Shown piece by piece: positions 57,473 to 64,000 of a DNA stretch of 64,000 nucleotides. The notes under the pieces are model-generated. The model searched no databases and was not told the origin of the DNA. It saw only the letters and a program-made list of their open reading frames with translations. Position numbers and translations under genes: made by a program. Where the stretch lies: contig JAGVSM010003498.1 in the NCBI GenBank assembly GCA_022494885.1, forward strand, positions 124,001 to 188,000. Direction: 5' to 3'. Within the stretch, counting starts at the first letter, position 1; the number at the start of each line of letters is the position of its first letter. The stretch is from Micrasema longulum (lineage: Eukaryota > Arthropoda > Insecta > Trichoptera > Brachycentridae).

Positions 57473-58030
57473 TTAACATATTACAACAGAGATGAAGAAC
57501 ATTTAAAAGAAGGTAATATAGAAGTCTAGGCATCTACAGGGCTTTATGACCTGTCAATAGCTGGTTTAAGTGGCCACTTTACACACTGTGTAACATTCAC
57601 CATTCTGCCTATATTTGAACATCTATATTCCTTCAATTCTTTAATCTGTTGATGTTTGTGAAGTTAAAGAGCTGAAACCTTTATTTATGCGGGTGAGATT
57701 CATCTAATTGAATTATTTTCCTACAAACTAGGCAACGCCTGAAAATGTTATTTTTTCAATTTCTAAACTTCTTCATGGACTAGGTGGATTTATCAACAAT
57801 ATTTTGAGTTTGTTCAAACTTCTTTAGACAAGGACTGAATTCAACTCTCCGGGGAGTTGTTAACATTAACATATTACGGCAGAGATGAAGAACCTTTTAG
57901 AGAAGGTAATATAGAAGTCTAGGCATCTACAGGGCTTATGACCTGTCATTGGCTTTAAGTGGCCACTTTACACACTGTGTAACATTCACTAATCTGATCG
58001 TATTTGAACATCTATATTCCTTCAATTCTT
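57473..58030 (-). mobile_element. Family A tandem copy with long TSD
   Basis: Flanked by TATTTAGTTTTA at 57461-57472 and 58031-58042. The conserved terminus is at the left (TTAACATATTACAACAGAG, minus orientation). The ATTAACATATTAC block recurs about 392 bp later (57864), giving about 1.4 units in tandem; the right end stops mid-unit (CCTTCAATTCTT). Confidence 0.9.
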
Positions 58031-58042
58031 TATTTAGTTTTA

Positions 58043-58370
58043 CGTAAGGCTGATCATTTTGCCATTCAGAACCGGGCTCACTCCGGTGACAACTACTGTC
58101 GTCAGGCGGAGGCGATACGGTTGGCTTGGCCATGAGCTGCGGATGCCTCCTGAGAGCCTTAACCACGCTTGCTCACTTTACAAGGCATCGGGTTCTCGAC
58201 GTCCTGGACGGCCACTGCTGACTGTTCGTCGGCAGTGTGTGTCAGAACTACGGGACGCAAACCTGACTTTGGAGGATGCACGGAAGCTGGCAGCCGACAG
58301 AGATGTTTGAAGGATCTTCGTGGACACCATAAGCTCGGACTAGGGAGCGGACATGGATTGATGATGACGA
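58043..58370 (+). pseudogene. LINE C-terminal fragment (RTE/Jingwei-type tail)
   Basis: Frame 58059-58310: RTGLTPVTTTVVRRRRYGWL, GHELRMPPESLNHACSLYK, ASGSRRPGRPLLTVRRQCVS, ELRDANLTLEDARKLAADRD, then a stop and RIFVDTI. The younger relative of 33965-34215. Begins right at the TSD of the family A copy, so the two insertions are adjacent. Confidence 0.75.
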
Positions 58371-59243
58371 ACTTTTATAATGAAATTATTTTCGTTAATG
58401 CTTTAATATTATTGAGAAAAAAATGTACATTTATACAAAAAAACGGGTTTATTAAGGAAATACACTAGTACATACGGTAAATTCTAAGCTCTTGGCTTAC
58501 TTTTATAAATATAGTTTATAAATACATTGTTACAAAAATGGCACAAAAAGCACTCTGGCAAATTCTGCTTGTACTAGGAGTAGGCTCAGTATGTGAAGGG
58601 TCGGCAAGCCAGAAATATTAGTATGCCTAATGTTGCAATCGGTTCCTATATGGGCAAATGCCTGTTCTAAGAAACCGATTTGTTGCGACAAATAGATATG
58701 GTTTTCGAATATGTTTCCTATAAATAAAAATAATATTGAATAAATAGAAAAACAGTTATAGCCCAAAAGAGAAAAGGAAAAAAAAGGACAGTGTACATTA
58801 AATGTAAAAATAAAATTAATTATATACACATACACGCATGCATACTACATACAAACATGTACACATACATACATACATAAATACACTCATATACATACAT
58901 ATACATATATATACACGCATACATACACAATATATAATATGCACATGCAAAAATACAATAAATTTATAAATGATTCAATGGGATATTGGATATTGATATA
59001 CAATGGATATTGTTATAAAGTGTGCGTATACCTTCATCGTATCTATATTGGTACATACATTTAATATGTAGATGAATACTGGTTGCTAATGTATTTTAAT
59101 GTAGACTAATAACCGATGAAATTAGTTTATTCATACAATGCATCATTTTTACCTAATTGTTTTCAATTACTGTCAGTAAAAGACACGATAATTATAGGGA
59201 AGCAAGGTGAAATTTGAAATGATGTGTGTCATGTATGTAGGTA
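58371..59243. other. Unassigned DNA with an ACAT microsatellite
   Basis: No supported gene. 58805-58965 is an irregular (ACAT)n/(AT)n/(AC)n tract. Confidence 0.55.
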
Positions 59244-59592
59244 ATTATAATCTCGCACCATTTTGCGTGTGGTCCCTCGATATGGTGCAAGGTCCACATG
59301 GTAAGTACACTTCACGGGTCATTATCAATTTATGTACCGTTCCACATCATCTCCATCGGAATCTGAAATCGGTCCATCGCCATTTTGTAAACTGGAATTG
59401 CTGTCAGCACCGGATGTGATAATACATTTAACAGTTACGCCCAGCAATGGCGGGAATAAATTAATAACAATCGCGGAAAATAAAGACCGGATGCTGTCGA
59501 AGAGCGATCTCTCTAAAACTATCTACGATAACATAAACCATCGGAATGCTGATAAAACCCTCTATATGACGAAATTTGACATAATGAATTAA
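59244..59592 (+). CDS. Possible upstream coding exons, unrecognised
   Basis: GC-richer than its flanks. A strong donor ATG|GTAAGT lies at 59298-59306 after the frame YNLAPFCVWSLDMVQGPHG. A second frame (59332-59592) reads RSTSSPSESEIGPSPFCKLE, LLSAPDVIIHLTVTPSNGG and ends FDIMN before TAA. Balanced amino-acid use suggests coding, but exon borders joining the two frames, or joining either to the exon at 59918, are not resolved. Could be a decayed element instead. Confidence 0.25.
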
Positions 59593-59917
59593 CTAATAAA
59601 AGTTAGTATGTAAAAAAAAACCAGTTAAAGTACTTGTTATAAAAATTGCTTTCGGGTGAAAACCATTAATTCCATTTAGCAGACATTTAAAAAAAACTAA
59701 ACTATCAAAACAATTTTAAGAGACTAAGTTGGTTTAATGTTCAAAGTAATAATTCGCTCCCGCTTATAGATATGCCCTTTCAATAGAACAATTGCAATAG
59801 CCAAAAGGAAAATAAGAAGCAGGACCCTTCAACCCTGGAACGATTGCTATTTGAGTGAGACAACCGGAAGTGTAACTAAAATGTTTTCCTTACAATTTTT
59901 CATCCCTATGATTTCAG

Positions 59918-60158
59918 AAAAATACAAAATGCTGGCTACGAGGCGCGATGCAGAGGCCTGGGTGAAGATCTATGCGACATCCCATCGGTGATAGGTAATA
60001 AAGAACTCACACGAGAGGTAGTATCATACATGATAAATATAGCGCTGGAAATTGGTAAAATAAACCAAAGTAGGGAACAAAATGCCGAACACTCCTCTAG
60101 TGGAACGGAAGGCCTGTTGACTACTGCCAACAGGCTGGCTTCTCCTGAAGAGTTTTAA
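59918..60158 (+). CDS. Putative terminal coding exon of a host gene
   Basis: A pyrimidine-rich acceptor (TTTTTCATCCCTATGATTTCAG, with AG at 59916-59917) is followed by an open frame of 79 codons entered in phase with one leftover base: KIQNAGYEARCRGLGEDLCD, IPSVIGNKELTREVVSYMIN, IALEIGKINQSREQNAEHSS, SGTEGLLTTANRLASPEEF, then TAA at 60156-60158. The composition is charged and soluble, unlike the AT-driven frames elsewhere, and it does not occur twice in the window. Protein family not recognised. Start, upstream exons and poly-A site are unknown. Confidence 0.45.
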
Positions 60159-60744
60159 GTGGTTTTCTCTCCACGTGAGCAAATGCTGAGAATTTCCTGA
60201 TTAGCCCACATTAATAGATTCCTCCTAATCCCAATAGTTTAGATAAATTTTAAGATATTCAATTGCAGAAAAATCCACTTTTTGAAATATTAACCTTGTA
60301 TATTATAAGCAAGGTAAATAATAAAGCAACTCCCATATAAAAAAAAATATATGAAAAAAAATAGAACAATAGCGTTCCATTTTCGTTTTGGTTTTTGGTG
60401 TAACAACAAACATGTAACGGACGGTTTTGCGTATTTGCGGTTGCAATTCTCGAACTGAATACCTGCGGTCAGTTGTATTGCTGTAAACTGTAGCTAACTT
60501 CGTGATTGATAAATAATTATAGAAAATGTTTTGTCCGTATGGGCGACTCTATATGCCGGTGGCGGATGATCACTTCGACGCTTCCTGCACATTAATTTTG
60601 TCCAGAATTATGATTAAGAAAGAGCGGAAAACAGTTTTGTTAAGTTAAACATTCAAATTGATTTTCCTCAAAATGAGAAATAATATATTTAGAGGGTTTT
60701 ATCAGCATACCGACGATATAATGTCGAGATCAGTGTAGAATGCA
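60159..60744. other. Unassigned DNA including repeat G copy 2
   Basis: No supported gene. Repeat G (60260-60365, minus) contains the exact 47-bp complement (60292-60338) of 47165-47211. Confidence 0.6.
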
Positions 60745-60965
60745 GGGTTCATACAAGCATTATCGACATAATTAAGAAAGGGTCACTGCGATGATTTGGA
60801 CATGAAATGTAAAGTGAAAGAACGCTAAAAAAAGTTTTTCGGTGCAAATGTTTATGCATGCGGAAAACGATGAAGACTGAGAAAGAGGTGGCATGATCAA
60901 ATTCAACCAATGCTTGAAGGCATAGTAGAACTGGAATTATCGTCGAGCGTTTGTTAGATGATGAG
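60745..60965 (+). pseudogene. RTE/Jingwei-like LINE fragment
   Basis: IIDIIKKGSLR (stop) FGHEM (stop) SERTLKKVFRC and KRWHDQIQPMLEG correspond to IIDRIRKGVLRWFGHVERM, SERTAKRIYDA and KTWHDQVHQILEDG of the 36485 LINE. Several stops; old. Confidence 0.7.
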
Positions 60966-61229
60966 TGCATGAATATGAATTGAGTTCTTGAAGATATAGT
61001 GCTGTGGTATTACATTCTCTTTAACTAGGGGAAGCCCAGGCAAAGCTGATGTGTTAAGGGAGATATTAAATAAAAAATACAAAGTTTACATAAAATAAAA
61101 ACTTCATAAAGTATAAGGTTATCAAAATTATTGATCTACTAAAGTAAGGTGATAAAAAAGTATTATTAATTAGTATTTAAAATATAATATAATTATAAGA
61201 AAGCCCTTCGTATTATTCACTTTGCCCGG

Positions 61230-61660
61230 GTACCCAGGACTTTCATATTCCGTTCTCAAAAATGTTTTCCCTCTCTGTTGCAATAAGTTTAAATATGAAT
61301 AATTCTTTAGGGAGGAAATCTGGACATACTCAAACATTGTTGAACTAACAACTTGGTAAAAGAAGAAGTATACAAATTGGAAAATTGTTTTCAAGCGTTG
61401 CCTAGTAGGTGATTTGGTTCAGCAGGATGAATCTCACCCGCATAATAAAGGTTTCAGCTCCTTTACTTCACAAAAGTCAACAAATGGAAGAGTTAAGAAA
61501 ATCTTGATGTTTAAACATGGGCAGAATGGTGAATGTTACACAGTGTGTAAAGTGGCCACTTAAAACTGCCAATGACCGTTTATAAGCCCTGTAAATGCCT
61601 AGACTTCCATATTCCCATCTCAAAAATGTTTTCCCTTTCTGTTGCAATAAGTTTAAATAC
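61230..61660 (+). repeat. Family A2 tandem copy (1.2 units)
   Basis: TCTCAAAAATGTTTTCCCTC and TGTTGCAATAAGTTTAAATA occur at about 61253 and again at about 61617, a period of about 364 bp (A2 subtype). A full unit lies between. The right end is the family terminus. No TSD resolved. Confidence 0.85.
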
Positions 61661-62935
61661 AGATTTGTCAATTTTTTGGTAATTGCTAATCTCGAACTTT
61701 AAAAAAATTAACAACCTCGTCCCTATCGATGTGCAGCAACCCATTGCAAACATTTTTTGAAAATACATTGGCACTTGTGGAGTTCTTTGGCTGCCGAAAG
61801 TTGATTAAAAAATTTCGGAGCCAGAAAGGTAAAGTAACTATTAAAAATAATATTTCAATAAATAAATTTAAAGTTAATCTAAAGAAATTTTTTGAACTCT
61901 GTAAAAACAACATTAAATTGTAATTAGTATGAATGTATTATTGTGTTATGTTTTTTCTTTATATATTCTATGTTTTTCTTTTCCTTTTCATGTACTCGTA
62001 TTTAAAATTATATAAACACTTAAAAATAAACAACTAAAACAGTGTAAGTCACTCTCCAAGCACAAGAGTTAGTCTCTTTTTTGGAGAGTTACAGTGATAA
62101 CATTTACTTCATGTGTAAAAGTAGTTATGTTTAGAATTTTACAAAAACTTGTACTTTTTATGAAATTTATAAAAAAATAAAATAATAGCTAATCCTTCCC
62201 GCTGATCGCGTCTGTATATTTTGCTGTGTCTTGACTTTTTTTACAGATTTTCGAAGAAGAATGTCTTTTTGTCAATTTACTTTTTGATTATCGAGATAAG
62301 GGTTCCTCCGAAAAAATGTAGACCAATTAAGGTTCCATAGCCAGAAAAAATTGGGTACCGCTGCAACAGAGAGGAAAAAAAAAGCTTTGATGTCGATAGT
62401 TCAGTAATTTTCATGACTCATAACTTGTCTATGACATAGAAATAAGTATGTAAATAAATAAATGCATTAATCCGGAATACATAGGATCGAGAGGAATGGA
62501 GACGATTTGTGTGATAAAGCACAAAACCATCAAACGACTTCGACGCTCGGCATTAAGTTCAACGACAAAGGTAATAATGATAATTTACTGAAGCGCTGGG
62601 TTTGCACTTTGTACTCAGGTTATTTAAAGTGAAGGTATTGTGCAGATGAACTTAAGAAAAGGAATAGAAAACCATTCCGATGATTCCGTTTGAAAACATG
62701 ATCCTTAGAATTATTATGAATCGCCATCGTTTATAGAGTTTAGTGAGTAAGGTGTCTCGTGTGATTTGATGCATGTAGGTGTAATTTTAAATGTACGAAG
62801 CAGGGGTTAACATTTGCGTGTCTGTAAATTTTCTGATATTAAAATTTAGTTTATTTAAAATACAAAATAAATACGCGTGTGGCGGTGTTGGGTCTAGACT
62901 TAGACCCAGTTTTAAATGTCGCCTTATAGGCATAT
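61661..62935. other. Unassigned AT-rich DNA
   Basis: No supported gene. The plus frame 61729-61923 ends ISINKFKVNLKKFFEL, which weakly recalls a LINE C-terminus, not enough to call. Confidence 0.4.
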
Positions 62936-63000
62936 TTGAGAGTTTTTTTGAGAAATAAATATTTTATGTCGATCATGTCGGGAATCGAACAAGGCAAACC
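62936..63000 (-). mobile_element. SINE-1 fragment
   Basis: AAATAAATATTTTATGTCGA then TGTCGGGAATCGAACAAGGC parallels the minus copy at 52520-52560 (B box and start of body). Confidence 0.55.
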
Positions 63001-63116
63001 TACTGAGCAATTACTACAAGGCGGACAACATAATTTTTACATACGTCGTACTTACAACAAAATGTTATTTTCATTACTAGTATTGGCGCCTAAGCACAGT
63101 AATTGCTATAAAAAAT

Positions 63117-63325
63117 ATGTCTATCGAAGCTAAACTGGCAGTGCGAAACGTAGTTTTAGTCCCAACACTTATGTATGGAAGTGAAACATGGAACTGGCAG
63201 AGGAAGGATGAAAGTAGAGGGAACGCGGTCGAAATGCAATCTCTCAGACGAATGTGTGGGAAATAAATGTATTACTGGGTTACGATTGATGAAATTAGGC
63301 GATAGTGCTAATCGAGACACTTATA
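63117..63325 (+). pseudogene. RTE/Jingwei-like LINE fragment
   Basis: Frame reads SIEAKLAVRNVVLVPTLMYG, SETWNWQRKDESRGNAVEMQ, SLRRMCG, then VTIDEIRR after a shift; this matches LSQEAKLAVHNGVLVPTLMYG...MRSLR of the 36485 LINE. Same element family as 63700-63912, separated by repeat F, so possibly one copy split by insertion and deletion. Confidence 0.75.
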
Positions 63326-63464
63326 GTAAGAAAGTTCAGCCCTACGGGAAATTGAAAATAAAAAATGTATTCTTACGCGTAGTAGGAATTAGAGCATTAA
63401 ATTATTGTACGATGAAGTTTCTTGAAAGTATATGACAAAAATTAAAATAAATGATTTTAATAAA

Positions 63465-63600
63465 AATGAAGTACTTTGAACGACGTCACTAGTTTTTCCG
63501 AATTAACCAATAATAAAAAAGTTGTAATAGATTTCCGGTTTACGGAGTTCGGAGACGGAGTTCACCGAGAAGAAGGGGAAGAGAACTTGAAACGTCACAT
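63465..63600 (-). repeat. Repeat F, copy 2
   Basis: Reverse complement of 53680-53815: ACTTTGAACGACGTCACTAG, GATTTCCGGTTTAC, CACCGAGAAGAAGGGGAAGA. Lies between two LINE fragments. Confidence 0.7.
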
Positions 63601-63699
63601 GCGGAGTAATTTTAAAATCACAAAACTTTAAAAAATCAAAGCCCTGATCAAAATATTTTTTTTAAATTTTGGCTTAGGTGGTAATGGTAAAACATATAT

Positions 63700-63912
63700 A
63701 CTAGAAGGTATATAAGATACCAAGAAAACAATGGAAGACGTGGCATTATCAGATAATACAAAACCTTAAGCCTGGTCATGTGAAAAGCAGACAGAACCGA
63801 ATGGCATGTATGACAAGATGTTTGAATGTATGCCAAGATGAACGTGTGTGGAGGTCCATCTTCTCTGCATACCCCTACGGGGAGATGGCGTGATGGTAAT
63901 AGTAATAGCATT
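63700..63912 (+). pseudogene. RTE/Jingwei-like LINE 3' end
   Basis: RPRKQWKTWHYQIIQNLKPG, HVKSRQNRMACMTRCLN, VCQDERVWRSIFSAYPYGEM then GCGTGATGG and an (AATAGT)-like tail. Compared with GRPRKTWHDQ...CMNVEEARSVCQDRVLWRSI of the 36485 LINE, a short in-frame deletion removes the VEEAR segment. Confidence 0.85.
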
Positions 63913-64000
63913 TCCAGTGGCCTTCACGGGTCACCAACGCCAACGGCAAGTCCGCGGGCCGCAGCATTACACCTCATGGCTGAGGCTGTTAGTGCGATTT
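63913..64000. other. GC-rich edge sequence, unassigned
   Basis: GGTCACCAACGCCAACGGCA and GTCCGCGGGCCGCAGC are much GC-richer than the rest and run off the window edge. Could start a further element or gene. Confidence 0.3.

Noticed and set aside
58805..58965. CRISPR-like spaced repeats
   Set aside because: Irregular ACAT/AT/AC microsatellite in eukaryotic DNA.

Overview
This is an AT-rich stretch of animal nuclear DNA, most likely from an insect. The pointers are many 5'-truncated non-LTR retrotransposons with spliceosomal-style flanks, tRNA-derived SINEs with A/B boxes, hAT-type and P-type DNA transposon relics, MITE foldbacks, and a short (TTAGG)3 run, the arthropod telomere word. Nothing looks bacterial: no operons, no ribosome-binding sites, no long host ORFs. 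The insect order cannot be fixed from the sequence alone. I found no convincing complete host gene. The only host-like coding signal is a possible terminal exon at 59918-60158, and its protein is not recognised.

Layout. 1-6.5 kb: AT-rich DNA, a repeat (called C here) split by a retroposon-like repeat (family A), SINEs, and one family A copy carrying two nested elements (a hAT MITE and a foldback). 6.5-15 kb: mostly unassigned AT-rich DNA with a hammerhead-ribozyme-like site, a THAP-coding relic and a LINE relic. 15.2-17.4 kb: a SINE followed by the best L2/CR1-type LINE copy. 18.5-20 kb: two minus-strand LINE pieces. 22.3-24 kb: two family A copies with target-site duplications (TSDs), then a long-TIR foldback. 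27-29.5 kb: LINE and SINE insertions stacked inside family A. 30.5-38 kb: Jockey-like copies, a foldback, a hammerhead-like site, a palindromic family A copy, a 32-bp-TIR element holding a LINE fragment, and an RTE/Jingwei-like LINE. 39-43.5 kb: another LINE, repeat C again, and an L2 fragment inserted into a different LINE's ORF. 43.7-48 kb: sparse. 49.1-49.9 kb: a P-superfamily-like element. 51-58.4 kb: SINEs and several family A copies. 58.4-64 kb: the possible host exon, LINE scraps and repeats.

Family A is the dominant and most interesting component, with about sixteen copies. Six are bounded by 8-12-bp direct repeats. All six share one terminus (CTCTGTTGTAATATGTTAA or a close variant), while the other end varies and is often tandem or inverted. 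This looks like retroposition of multimeric templates with 5' inversions, although a Foldback/MULE-type origin is not excluded. A second theme is a recurring CTGANGA-stem-GAAA core, the conserved core of hammerhead ribozymes. It occurs in at least three repeat contexts, as in Penelope-like elements and other ribozyme-bearing mobile elements.
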